DNA of 64,000 nucleotides from positions 248,001-312,000 of the forward strand of contig JACPVF010000012.1 of NCBI GenBank assembly GCA_016191845.1, given 5' to 3'. The stretch is from Chloroflexota bacterium (GTDB taxonomy: Bacteria > Chloroflexota > Anaerolineae > Anaerolineales > Villigracilaceae). A model generated the notes under the pieces. The model was not told the DNA's origin. It did not search any database and saw only the letters and a list, made by a program, of their open reading frames with translations. A program made the position numbers and the translations under genes. Below, piece by piece: positions 17,627-25,789 of this stretch; positions within the stretch are counted from its first letter, which is position 1; each line of letters begins with the position of its first letter.

Positions 17627-18646
17627 ATGCGTAACCATTGGGTCGCCACCTTGTTGGGATTGTCCCTGCTGGCCTGGACGCTTGGGTCATGGGGGACCGT
17701 CTCAGCGGCCCCGCGGCACGAGCCAACCCCGTCCGAGCTGATCGCCGAGGTCAACAGTCTGCGCCTGGCCAATGGACTGAACGCGCTCAATGCGCATCCC
17801 ATCTTGATGCAGGTGGCCCAGAGCCAGGCGGATACACTGCTGGCCACCGAAGGCGCGGCGGGACATAGTCGCCCAAACGGTATGACCCTCACCCAACAAT
17901 TACTCCTGTTGGGTTACCCGCTCTCAGGTGATCTCTCGCTGGGCGGATACCGCTCCGAGAATTTTGTCTTTGGCTACGGTATGACCGCCCACGACGCCAT
18001 CGTCGCCTGGCAGGGAGACGATCCGCACACCAACACCATGCTCTCGCCCAATCGCAGCGACATTGGTGCGGGCGTCTCCATTGGCAGTGATGGCACGGTC
18101 TATTTTGTGATTGACACCGCCCTGCAAACCGCCAGCGGACTTCCGCAGGAGGAAGCCAGCCAGTACTTGCCTGGCGGCAGCGGCACCGCCGTCAACCCCG
18201 AGGATGCGCTCAGTCAGTACATCGTGCCCATTGCGGTTGCCACAGCCCGCCCCGACGGCGACGTATATCACAAGGTCCAGTACGGGCAGACGTTGTGGGG
18301 CATTGCCATCGCCTACCACACCAAGATCGACGAGATCCGCCGTCTGAACAACCTGCGCAACGACACGGTCTATCCCAATCAACTGCTGCTGGTGATGCAC
18401 GGTGCGACGCCGCCCCCGCCCCCCACGCGGACGGCGGCTCCCGCCGCAACCAAGTCGATCCACGACGTGGTCTTGCCGCCGCCTGGCGTGGCTCCCACCC
18501 AGACGCTTCCCGCCACGCCCATTGCTGCGCCCGCGGAGTCCTCCCCAAGCGGACCCTCGCTCGGCATGATCGTCCTCATCCTGGCGTTGCTGATCGTAGT
18601 CGGTGGCGGGACCGCCGCCTGGTTCATCCGCGAGCCTGCGAAATGA
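17627..18646 (+). CDS. Secreted CAP-domain protein with LysM and C-terminal membrane anchor
   Basis: The 339-aa protein has a signal peptide (1-28) and a CAP/SCP domain (about 35-180; LIAEVNSLRLANGLNAL and HDAIVAWQGDDPH). A LysM repeat follows (about 205-255; VQYGQTLWGIAIAYHT), then a Pro/Ala-rich stretch and one C-terminal helix followed by a basic tail. LysM implies binding to peptidoglycan or another N-acetylglucosamine polymer. The start at 17627 is chosen for GGGAGGG just upstream. The hairpin 18646-18672 starts at the last base of its stop codon. Confidence 0.87.
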   Translation: MRNHWVATLLGLSLLAWTLGSWGTVSAAPRHEPTPSELIAEVNSLRLANGLNALNAHPILMQVAQSQADTLLATEGAAGHSRPNGMTLTQQLLLLGYPLSGDLSLGGYRSENFVFGYGMTAHDAIVAWQGDDPHTNTMLSPNRSDIGAGVSIGSDGTVYFVIDTALQTASGLPQEEASQYLPGGSGTAVNPEDALSQYIVPIAVATARPDGDVYHKVQYGQTLWGIAIAYHTKIDEIRRLNNLRNDTVYPNQLLLVMHGATPPPPPTRTAAPAATKSIHDVVLPPPGVAPTQTLPATPIAAPAESSPSGPSLGMIVLILALLIVVGGGTAAWFIREPAK

Positions 18647-18672
18647 TGTCATGGCTTCGCTCGCCATGACAT
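18646..18672 (+). terminator. Hairpin at the CAP-LysM stop codon
   Basis: ATGTCATGGC/GCCATGACAT stem with a 7-base loop beginning at the last base of the stop codon. There is no T tract, so its role as a terminator is uncertain. Confidence 0.4.
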
Positions 18673-18683
18673 GGGGACAAAGG

Positions 18684-18721
18684 TATAATCCCTCTGACCA
18701 GCGCCGTCTAACAGACGGCGC
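18684..18721 (+). promoter_or_regulatory. Promoter and 5' hairpin of the patatin operon
   Basis: TATAAT at 18684-18689 sets the start near 18696. The leader then folds almost at once into GCGCCGTCT-AAC-AGACGGCGC (18701-18721), which could protect the 5' end. No T run follows it. Confidence 0.55.
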
Positions 18722-18744
18722 AACCCTTGAATGGAAGTGAACGA

Positions 18745-19623
18745 ATGGATATTTCTGTCGCATTGGGCGGCGGCGGCGCCAAGGGAAATTCCCACATCGG
18801 CGTGCTGCGCCGCCTCGAAAAAGAAGGCTATCAAATCCGCGCAATTGCGGGGACCAGTTTTGGCGGTATCGTCGCGGTGTTGTACGCGTCGGGTTATACC
18901 CCCGCCCAGATCGAAGACCTGTTCCTCAAAGTGGACCAGACCAAACTCTATGGACGTCGCCCGAACGAGGGACCCGCTCTGCTGGGATTGGCGGGCGTCA
19001 ATCAATGGCTGGATGAAGTCCTCGGAGACCGCACCTTTGCCGACCTCAAGATTCCCTGCGCCGTCACGGCCGTCGACTTGAACTGTGGTTGTGAGGTCAT
19101 TCTCTCCGAAGGCCCCGTCAAGGATGCGGTCCTGTCCACGATTGCCCTGCCTGGTATCTTTCCGACCTTTGAGATGAACGGTTGGCGTCTGGTGGACGGC
19201 GGCGTGTTGGATCCTGTGCCTGTTTCGGTGGCGCGCTCCTTGGCGCGCAACTTGCCTGTGGTGGCCGTGGCGCTTACGGCTCCTATCGGCGAGCCCGCCC
19301 GTCCCTGGGGCGTGCCCATGCCCAGCATCGTCCCGCGCGTGATCGCAGATCGCATCAACCGCCTCAACGTAGCCCAGGCCATGGATGTCTTTATGCGTTC
19401 GATCGACATTGGCAACCGCGCCATGGCCGAATACCGTCTGGCCGTGGACAAGCCCGAGGTGCTGGTGCGCCCCGCTGTCTCACACATCGAACTGCTCGAC
19501 CGCGTGGACCCGCGTGAGGTGGCTCAACTGGGCGAGGATGCACTCGAAGCCGTCCTGCCCGACTTGAAACGTGCTGTCAGTTGGCCTGTCCGTCTGGGCC
19601 GCTGGATGGGAGTCAAGGCATGA
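18745..19623 (+). CDS. Patatin-like phospholipase
   Basis: The 292-aa protein carries the patatin signature: oxyanion-hole GGGGAKG (residues 8-14), nucleophile Ser38 in GTSFG, and the dyad Asp in VDGGVLDP (near 150). It should hydrolyse acyl esters of lipids in the cytoplasm or at the membrane. An ATG at 18731 is out of this frame, and a TTG at 18727 is in frame. The ATG at 18745 is chosen because GGAAGTG precedes it and the beta strand with the glycine loop starts at once. It overlaps the next gene by the ATGA pattern. Confidence 0.9.
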   Translation: MDISVALGGGGAKGNSHIGVLRRLEKEGYQIRAIAGTSFGGIVAVLYASGYTPAQIEDLFLKVDQTKLYGRRPNEGPALLGLAGVNQWLDEVLGDRTFADLKIPCAVTAVDLNCGCEVILSEGPVKDAVLSTIALPGIFPTFEMNGWRLVDGGVLDPVPVSVARSLARNLPVVAVALTAPIGEPARPWGVPMPSIVPRVIADRINRLNVAQAMDVFMRSIDIGNRAMAEYRLAVDKPEVLVRPAVSHIELLDRVDPREVAQLGEDALEAVLPDLKRAVSWPVRLGRWMGVKA

Positions 19624-19847
19624 AACGTGATCTGCGCGATTATGCCCGCAAGACCGAAGTCCGCCTGGGGCTGGGGGCGATCGTCCTCTTCCTGGTGGTG
19701 GGCATGGGACTGATTTGGCTCATCTATGGCACGGGGGCGGCCTCGTTGGGCATGTTGTGCATGGGTGCGGGCCTGGCCACCGTGGTGCTCATCTATCTTG
19801 TCTTCCTCGGAATCGAGTTGATCCTGAAGAATGCCCGCCCCAAGTGA
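19620..19847 (+). CDS. Small two-helix membrane protein
   Basis: The 75-aa protein has a basic N-terminus (MKRDLRDYARKTEVR), two hydrophobic helices (about 17-38 and 44-66) and a short basic tail. Family unknown. The start overlaps the patatin stop (ATGA) and its end overlaps the next gene by 17 bases, so it is translationally coupled in one operon. Confidence 0.75.
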   Translation: MKRDLRDYARKTEVRLGLGAIVLFLVVGMGLIWLIYGTGAASLGMLCMGAGLATVVLIYLVFLGIELILKNARPK

Positions 19848-20490
19848 TTCCCAGTTGATCGAATTCCACGGCTGGACCCTGCGCCTGCGTCCCGCTTCCG
19901 AGCCGCCCCCACGCCTGATGCTGATGTTGCACGGCTGGACGGGCGATGAGAACTCGATGTGGGTCTTCGGCCGCGACCTGCCGCCGCGAACCTGGCTGTT
20001 GGCTCCGCGCGCACCACATGCCGCCCACCCAAGCGGATATTCCTGGCGGCCATACGTCGAGGACACGCATGGCCGCCCGAGCGCCGAGATGATGCGTCCC
20101 TCTGCCGATGCGTTGATCCAATTGGTGGATGAGTACTCCGCCTCCGTCGGTGTGGACGCTGCCCAGTTCGACGTGATGGGCTTCAGTCAGGGTGCGGCCA
20201 TGACCAACCTGCTGGCCATGCTTTATCCGCAGCGCATCCGCAGGGCGGGAGTGTTGGCGGGCTTCGTCCCGAGCGGAGTCGAGGCCCTCGTGGAGAAACG
20301 GCCACTCGAAGCGAAGCCATTCTTCGTCGCACACGGCACGCAGGACGAACTCGTCCCCATTGAGCGAGCGCGGGACTCCATCCGCCTGCTCGAACAGGCG
20401 GGGGCGCAAGTCACCTACTGCGAAGCCGAGGTCGGTCACAAGGTCAGTGCGGATTGTATGCGTGCGCTGAAAAGATTTTTTCAGGAATAG
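19831..20490 (+). CDS. Alpha/beta hydrolase, phospholipase/carboxylesterase type
   Basis: The 219-aa protein has the LHGWTGDENSMW oxyanion region (about 34-45), nucleophile GFSQGAAM (about 110-117), an acid in HGTQDELVP and a final His in VGHKVS. This matches the carboxylesterase 2 / YpfH-like family that cleaves short acyl or lysophospholipid esters. Being fused into an operon with a patatin and a membrane protein suggests a shared role in lipid turnover. Confidence 0.87.
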   Translation: MPAPSDSQLIEFHGWTLRLRPASEPPPRLMLMLHGWTGDENSMWVFGRDLPPRTWLLAPRAPHAAHPSGYSWRPYVEDTHGRPSAEMMRPSADALIQLVDEYSASVGVDAAQFDVMGFSQGAAMTNLLAMLYPQRIRRAGVLAGFVPSGVEALVEKRPLEAKPFFVAHGTQDELVPIERARDSIRLLEQAGAQVTYCEAEVGHKVSADCMRALKRFFQE

Positions 20491-20542
20491 GAATCCGCGA
20501 GTTCTGCTCGCGGCAGAAGATGAGCCCCATTTCATCTGGGCG

Positions 20543-20571
20543 TTGACGCTCATTTTGTTTACGGGTATCCT
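20543..20571 (+). promoter_or_regulatory. Promoter of the ldt-ccdA-grx-pgeF operon
   Basis: TTGACG (20543-20548), 17-bp spacer, TATCCT (20566-20571). Predicted start near 20578. It follows a small hairpin, CCGCGAG/CTCGCGG (20495-20513), at the end of the hydrolase gene. Confidence 0.55.
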
Positions 20572-20600
20572 TGACCGAAATTTTACATGAAGGACAAAGC

Positions 20601-21755
20601 ATGAGACGACCTGTTTCCCGTCGTGACTTTCTCAAACTCGCGGGCCTGAGCCTGGGCGCAATGGCGCTCACCCCAGCCGACATCAAGTTTCTGGATCGGT
20701 TGAACGCTCCCAAGCGCCTGCCACAATTCCCCACCAGCGCGATCATCGGCCGTGTGACCGATAGCGACGTGGACCTCCGCAGCCGTCCCACCAACGACCC
20801 GGGCCTGAACACTTCCATTGCCAAACTGCCCGCCGACACCCTGCTCGAGTGGAATCGGGAGGTGGTCGGCAATGTGGTCTTTGGCCTGTCCAACCAGCGT
20901 TACGTGGAGACGCCGCAGGGCTACGTTTATGGCTCGGTGCTCCAGCCCACCCGCAACCTGCCCAATACGCCCATCACATCCATGCCGCCCGGCGTGCCTG
21001 GTTTCTGGGCCGAGGTCACGGTGCCGTACATCGACCTGGCGCACGAAGGGGCGGTGGCCTCGCCCTGGCTGCAGGACATGCAGAAGTACAATTTCCAGCC
21101 GCGCCTGTATTACGGGCAGGTGGTGTGGATCGACCAGATTCGCACCTCCAATGGGTTCCCCGAATATCGCTGGACCGAAGGGGCCAACGGTCACGGCTAT
21201 GGCTACGGCGACTATGGCGAATTCTTCTGGGCCGACGGTGCGGGACTCAAGATCCTCACCGACGCCGACGTGGCTCCCATCAGCCCGGACGTCGACCCGA
21301 ACGCCAAAACCATTTCGGTGGACCTCGACTACCAAACCCTGTCCTGCTATGAAGGAACCAACGAGGTGTACTTCTGTCAGATCTCCAGCGGCAAACGCTA
21401 CGACCCCGTAACAGGCATGGTGACAGATGCCTTTGCCACGCCCGCGGGTACCCTGATGACCTACTGGAAGATCATCTCCAAGAACATGACGGCGGGCAGC
21501 GAAGCCTCGGGCTATTCCACGCCTGCGGTTCCCTGGTGCACCTTCATCGCCACAGGCGGAGTCGCCATCCACGGCGCGTTCTGGCACAATGCCTTCGGCG
21601 AACGCCGCTCGCATGGCTGCATCAACGTCTCACCTGAAGACGCCAAGTGGATCTTCCGCTGGACGACTCCGTATGTGTCCCTGGCCGTCAGCGAGGAGCG
21701 CCGCAGCCTGCCTGATCACGGCACGGTAATCAACTCAAAAGAGACCGTCGTCTAA
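20601..21755 (+). CDS. L,D-transpeptidase (YkuD), Tat-exported
   Basis: The 384-aa protein begins with a twin-arginine signal (SRRDFLKLAGLSLGA). An SH3-like region follows (about 45-110), and the C-terminal YkuD domain has His in VAIHGAFWH and the catalytic SHGC (Cys340) in RRSHGCINVSPEDA. L,D-transpeptidases make 3-3 cross-links or anchor proteins to peptidoglycan. The ATG at 20601 is preferred over upstream starts because AAGGA precedes it and it opens the Tat signal. It leads an operon with thiol-redox genes. Confidence 0.92.
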   Translation: MRRPVSRRDFLKLAGLSLGAMALTPADIKFLDRLNAPKRLPQFPTSAIIGRVTDSDVDLRSRPTNDPGLNTSIAKLPADTLLEWNREVVGNVVFGLSNQRYVETPQGYVYGSVLQPTRNLPNTPITSMPPGVPGFWAEVTVPYIDLAHEGAVASPWLQDMQKYNFQPRLYYGQVVWIDQIRTSNGFPEYRWTEGANGHGYGYGDYGEFFWADGAGLKILTDADVAPISPDVDPNAKTISVDLDYQTLSCYEGTNEVYFCQISSGKRYDPVTGMVTDAFATPAGTLMTYWKIISKNMTAGSEASGYSTPAVPWCTFIATGGVAIHGAFWHNAFGERRSHGCINVSPEDAKWIFRWTTPYVSLAVSEERRSLPDHGTVINSKETVV

Positions 21756-21782
21756 CTCAACCCAAAAAGAGAGTTCCCTTTC

Positions 21783-22508
21783 ATGGATATTTCCCAGATC
21801 ACCCTCGGCCTGGCCTTCCTGGCAGGTCTGGCTTCCTTCCTTTCTCCGTGCGTGTTCTCGCTGGTGCCCGCCTATGTGGGCTACCTCAGCGGACGTGCGG
21901 CAGGCGGCGAAAGCAGCGCGTCGAACCGCTGGATTACGTTCACGCACGGTCTGGCCTTCGTCCTCGGCTTTAGCGTGGTCTTCATCCTGCTGGGGGTGGC
22001 CGCCTCCGCCCTGGGCGGAATCTTGCACGACTTAAGCGATTGGTTGGCGCGCATCGGCGGCATCGTTGTGATCGTCTTCGGCCTGCACATGATCGGCGTC
22101 TTCCGCATCCCCTTCCTGGAGTACGACACGCGTGTTACCACCGCTCCCGACCGTAAGCTGGGATATCTCTCGTCCGCGCTCATGGGAGTCTTCTTCTCGG
22201 CGGGCTGGTCTCCTTGTGTGGGACCCGTCCTCGGCGCGATCCTGACCCTGGCCGCCAACGGTGGGAACCTGACCTTGGGCACGATGCTCCTTACCGCCTA
22301 TTCCGTGGGATTGGCCATTCCCTTCCTTGTGGCGGCCCTTGGCATCGGCTGGGTGACCGTGGTCCTGCGCAAGTACAGCAAGGTCATGCGCTACGTCGAG
22401 ATCGGCATGGGTGTGGTGCTGGTACTTGTGGGTGTCATGCTCTTCACGGGCGCGTTCTCGTTGATCGCCCAGCGCACCCAGTTCTTCTGGTTCGATTTCG
22501 GAATTTAG
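21783..22508 (+). CDS. CcdA/DsbD-family membrane thiol-disulfide transporter
   Basis: The 241-aa protein has six hydrophobic helices. It carries the two family cysteines in FLSPCVFSLVPAYVGYL (near residue 23) and SAGWSPCVGPVLGAI (near 145). The family moves electrons from cytoplasmic thioredoxin to extracytoplasmic thiols, for cytochrome c maturation or protein repair. It sits between an exported L,D-transpeptidase (a Cys enzyme that must stay reduced) and a glutaredoxin-domain protein. Confidence 0.88.
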   Translation: MDISQITLGLAFLAGLASFLSPCVFSLVPAYVGYLSGRAAGGESSASNRWITFTHGLAFVLGFSVVFILLGVAASALGGILHDLSDWLARIGGIVVIVFGLHMIGVFRIPFLEYDTRVTTAPDRKLGYLSSALMGVFFSAGWSPCVGPVLGAILTLAANGGNLTLGTMLLTAYSVGLAIPFLVAALGIGWVTVVLRKYSKVMRYVEIGMGVVLVLVGVMLFTGAFSLIAQRTQFFWFDFGI

Positions 22509-22532
22509 TTGTAAGCCTTTTGGGAGCTGACC

Positions 22533-23543
22533 TTGCTTACCGTTACCCTGTACACCCGTGAGAATTGTCCTCTGTGCGACGAAGTTCGCGCCGAGTTGGC
22601 GGCCCTGCAGGAGAAATTTCCGCACCGCCTTGTCATCGTGGATATCGACTCCGACGCGTCGTTGAAGCAAAAGTTCGGCGAAGCCATCCCCGTCGTCGAG
22701 GTGGGACCCTACAGTCTGAAAGCACCCATCTCGCCCCAATCTCTGGCGATGACCCTCGGCGCCGCTACCGACCGCCGCGACCAATGGCAAAAGCTGGACC
22801 CCGAGGAATATGAAAAGCGGGTCCGCCGTGGACAGGAGTTCACGCGCGGTGACCGCATCTCGTATTGGATCGCCAAAAATTACCTGTGGGTCATCAATCT
22901 GTTCATCCTCCTCTACGTCGGCCTGCCCTTCCTGGCGCCCACGCTCATGGAGGCGGGGTTGACTCTCCCTGCCAAGGCCATTTACGCCATGTACAGCCCG
23001 CTCTGCCATCAGTTCGGCTTCCGCTCGTTCTTCCTGTTTGGCGAGCAGTCCTATTATCCGTTGGCGGAAGCCAATGTCAGCGGCGCGGAGACCTTCGAGC
23101 AGGCTACGGGTATCCAGGGTTTGAGCGACCCTTCGAACATCGCCCGCCTGGAAGCGCGTCAGTTCGTCGGCAATCCGACGATGGGATATAAAGTAGCCTT
23201 GTGCGAGCGGGATGTCGCCATCTATGGCGCGATGCTGCTCTTCGGTATCGTCTACGCTCTGACGGGGCGCCGCATCCCGCCGCTGCACTGGGCCTTGTGG
23301 CTGGTCCTCGGCCTGGGGCCGATCGGCCTGGACGGTTTCTCGCAGCTTTTTAGTCAATTCAACTGGACCTGGCTGAGCGCCATCCTGCCGTATCGCGAGA
23401 GCACGCCCTTCCTGCGCGTGCTGACCGGCGCACTGTTCGGTCTGTCCACCGCCTGGTTTGCCTACCCCTACGTGGAAGAATCCATGAAGGAGACGCGCCA
23501 GTTCTTTGTCAAGAAACTCGCCGTCTCGCAGCCCACCGAATAA
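22533..23543 (+). CDS. Glutaredoxin-DUF2085 membrane fusion protein
   Basis: The 336-aa protein has an N-terminal glutaredoxin/thioredoxin-like domain (about 1-75) with ENCPLCDE as the active site. A membrane part of about five helices follows, with the DUF2085 features PLCHQFGFRSFFLFG and ALCERDVAIYGAM. The start is a TTG, with GGGAG upstream. DUF2085 has no known biochemical role. Fusion to a dithiol domain and linkage to a CcdA-like gene suggest it receives or gives electrons. Its stop overlaps the start of pgeF by one base. Confidence 0.85.
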   Translation: MLTVTLYTRENCPLCDEVRAELAALQEKFPHRLVIVDIDSDASLKQKFGEAIPVVEVGPYSLKAPISPQSLAMTLGAATDRRDQWQKLDPEEYEKRVRRGQEFTRGDRISYWIAKNYLWVINLFILLYVGLPFLAPTLMEAGLTLPAKAIYAMYSPLCHQFGFRSFFLFGEQSYYPLAEANVSGAETFEQATGIQGLSDPSNIARLEARQFVGNPTMGYKVALCERDVAIYGAMLLFGIVYALTGRRIPPLHWALWLVLGLGPIGLDGFSQLFSQFNWTWLSAILPYRESTPFLRVLTGALFGLSTAWFAYPYVEESMKETRQFFVKKLAVSQPTE

Positions 23544-24325
23544 TGCCTTTCATCGAAAAAAACGGTCTCCGTTATTACACCTTTGATCTGTTTCCGCGCT
23601 CGGTGCTGCACGGCGTGATTACGCGTCGCGGCGGGGTCAGCCCTGCGCCCTGGGAGTCGCTCAACGTAGGCGGCACCGTCGGCGACGACAAGACGCGCGT
23701 GCGTGCCAACCGTCAACGCACCTTCGAGGCCTTTGGCCGCGACCTGTCGTCTATCTTCGACGTGTGGCAGGTCCACAGCGCGGACGTGGTCTGTGCCGAC
23801 CAGCCCATTGACCCCGACACCGACCTGACCCAGGCCGACATCATCCTCACCGATCGGCCCGAGGTCACGCTCTATATGCGCTTTGCCGATTGCGTGCCGT
23901 TGCTCTTCCATGACCCCGTCAAGCAGGTCATTGGCCTGGCTCATGCGGGCTGGGTGGGTACGATGAAAGGTGCGGGCCGCGCGGCGGTCGAGGCCATGCA
24001 AGCACGGTACGGCTGCAAGCCTGAGAATATCCTGGCGGCTGTTGGGCCCTCCATCGGCGTGGACCATTACGAGGTCGGCGCGGACGTCATCGTCAAGACC
24101 CGCGAGTCTTTTGGCGCAGATGCCGAGCGTCTGATCGAGTCACGCAACGGTCACACCTATCTCGACTTGTGGACGGCAAATTATGTCCAGCTGCAGAAAG
24201 CGGGCGTGGAACACATCGAAGTGGCGGGCCTGTGCACGGCCTGTCATCTCGAGGATTGGTTCTCGCACCGTGCTGAGAAGGGCAAGACGGGACGCTTCGG
24301 TGCGCTGATGGCGCTCCAGGCGTAA
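23543..24325 (+). CDS. pgeF: Peptidoglycan editing factor PgeF (YfiH / multicopper polyphenol oxidase family)
   Basis: The 260-aa protein has the family marks: GVITRRGGVSPAPWESLNVG near the N-terminus, VWQVHSADV, FADCVPLLFHDP, GLAHAGWVGTMKG, and a C-terminal CTACHLEDWFSHR with TGRFGAL. The family hydrolyses wrongly inserted serine in peptidoglycan precursors and shows purine-nucleoside and laccase-like activities. Placement in an operon with an L,D-transpeptidase fits the wall role. Confidence 0.93.
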   Translation: MPFIEKNGLRYYTFDLFPRSVLHGVITRRGGVSPAPWESLNVGGTVGDDKTRVRANRQRTFEAFGRDLSSIFDVWQVHSADVVCADQPIDPDTDLTQADIILTDRPEVTLYMRFADCVPLLFHDPVKQVIGLAHAGWVGTMKGAGRAAVEAMQARYGCKPENILAAVGPSIGVDHYEVGADVIVKTRESFGADAERLIESRNGHTYLDLWTANYVQLQKAGVEHIEVAGLCTACHLEDWFSHRAEKGKTGRFGALMALQA

Positions 24326-24373
24326 GGCCGTTGGCGAAACGGGAACAGGTTCAGGTCCAGGTGCGAAGCAGAG

Positions 24374-24379
24374 TAAAAT
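24374..24379 (+). promoter_or_regulatory. -10 element of yggS, near-leaderless
   Basis: TAAAAT at 24374-24379 sets a start at about 24386, beside the GTG/ATG pair at 24384/24387. The -35 is poor. Confidence 0.4.
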
Positions 24380-24386
24380 AAGAGTG

Positions 24387-25121
24387 ATGACCGAACTCGT
24401 CGATTCCATCCGTGAACGTTATCTGCATACGCTCGACCGCATTGCATCTGCCGCCCGCTTCGTGGGACGCGATCCCGCCGCGATCCGCCTGGTGGTGGTG
24501 ACCAAGTCTCAGCCGCGTGAGGTGGTGGAGGCTGCCATCGAAGCGGGGGCAACCATTCTCGGGGAGAATTATCCCGAAGAAGCGGTCGAAAAAATCCAAT
24601 CCATCGGCGTGCAATCTGCGGTAGAATGGCACATGATCGGGCACGTACAAAGCCGCAAGGCGCGTTTGGTGCCCGCGAACTTTAACTTGATGCATTCGCT
24701 GGATGGTGCGAAGTTGGCCGGGAAGCTGGACCCCTTTGCCGCTGAGGCGGGACGTGTCCTGCCCGTCCTGTTGGAATTCAACGTGGGCGGCGAGGACTCG
24801 AAATCGGGTTGGTCCGCCACCGATGAGTCCCGTTGGGATGAACTGGCGGCCTCGCTGACGCCCGTGCTGGGCCTGTCCCATCTGCGGATTCGCGGCTTGA
24901 TGGTGATGCCGCCCATCGGCGACGACGCCGAGGCCTCGCGCCCGTACTTCCAGCGGACCCGCCGCCTGCAGGCTTTTTTGCGCGAGCACCTGCCGCAGGC
25001 CGACTGGTCCGAGCTTTCGATGGGCACCAGCACAGACTTCGAGGTGGCGGTGCAGGAAGGCGCCACTTTGGTGCGCGTGGGGACGGCCATCGTCGGCCCG
25101 CGCAAGTATGCTCAAAAATAA
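24387..25121 (+). CDS. yggS: YggS/PLPBP family pyridoxal-phosphate homeostasis protein
   Basis: The 244-aa protein has family features: VVVTKSQPREVVEAAIEAGATILGENYPEE with the PLP lysine in TKSQ, EWHMIGHVQSRKARL, GRVLPVLLEFNVGGEDSKSGW, and SMGTSTDFEVAVQEGATLVRVG. The protein buffers PLP and affects amino-acid metabolism. A GTG three bases earlier could also serve as start. The yggS-yggT-yggU order is conserved in many bacteria. Confidence 0.95.
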   Translation: MTELVDSIRERYLHTLDRIASAARFVGRDPAAIRLVVVTKSQPREVVEAAIEAGATILGENYPEEAVEKIQSIGVQSAVEWHMIGHVQSRKARLVPANFNLMHSLDGAKLAGKLDPFAAEAGRVLPVLLEFNVGGEDSKSGWSATDESRWDELAASLTPVLGLSHLRIRGLMVMPPIGDDAEASRPYFQRTRRLQAFLREHLPQADWSELSMGTSTDFEVAVQEGATLVRVGTAIVGPRKYAQK

Positions 25122-25136
25122 TGTCGAGGAGCTTTA

Positions 25137-25391
25137 ATGTACGGATTGGTAAGCGCGATAAGCCTGGTATCAAATCTCTTGATCTGGATCGTGATCGCGA
25201 ATGTTCTGCTATCATATTTTGTGGACCCGTATCACCCCATCCGCCGTGCGCTCGACAGCATCGTGGAGCCGTTCCTTGCGCCCATCCGCCGCATCCTCCC
25301 GAGCACGGGCATGGTCGATTTCAGCCCGATGGTGTTGACCTTGTTGATCTGGCTTTTGACCCGTTTCCTTATTAGCATTCTGACTCATTAG
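25137..25391 (+). CDS. yggT: YggT family membrane protein
   Basis: The 84-aa protein has two hydrophobic segments around a conserved loop (VDPYHPIRRALDSIVEPFLAPIRRILP). Relatives are linked to cell division or osmotic tolerance, but biochemistry is lacking. GAGGAG precedes the ATG. Confidence 0.9.
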   Translation: MYGLVSAISLVSNLLIWIVIANVLLSYFVDPYHPIRRALDSIVEPFLAPIRRILPSTGMVDFSPMVLTLLIWLLTRFLISILTH

Positions 25392-25401
25392 CGAGGCATC
25401 T

Positions 25402-25713
25402 ATGACCAAACGCAAGTTCCAACTGCACGACGGGAAAAAAGGGGCCGCGCTGGCGGTGCGGGTCACACCGCGGGCCAGCAAGAACAAGATCGTGGAAGTG
25501 CTCGAAGACGGCACGTTGAAGGTCCATCTCGCCGCGCCGCCCGTGGATGATGAGGCCAACCTGGAATTGCTCAAGTTCATGGGCGAGGTGCTGGGTATAC
25601 CCAAATCACGGCTGGACATTGTGGCGGGCGCGGCGGGTCGTGACAAGCTCATCGCGGTTATCGATATGGACGCCGAGACTGCTCACAAGCGCATCCTGGC
25701 GTATCTCGAATAA
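25402..25713 (+). CDS. yggU: DUF167 / YggU family protein
   Basis: The 103-aa protein carries the family core: AVRVTPRASKNKIVEVLEDGTLKVHLAAPPVDDEAN and GAAGRDKLIAV. Function unknown. It is the last gene of the yggSTU run and ends at a strong terminator. Confidence 0.92.
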   Translation: MTKRKFQLHDGKKGAALAVRVTPRASKNKIVEVLEDGTLKVHLAAPPVDDEANLELLKFMGEVLGIPKSRLDIVAGAAGRDKLIAVIDMDAETAHKRILAYLE

Positions 25714-25750
25714 ATAAAAACAAGCCGATGAAAGTCGGCTTGTTTTTATT
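25713..25750. terminator. Bidirectional intrinsic terminator
   Basis: Perfect 16-bp arms (25713-25728 and 25735-25750) with GC core AAGCCGA/TCGGCTT and A/T outer runs. It serves yggU on the + strand and the lytic transglycosylase on the - strand. Confidence 0.9.
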
Positions 25751-25789
25751 TGTCTACTTACTTGGCGTGAGGGTTGTCTCGCACTATTT

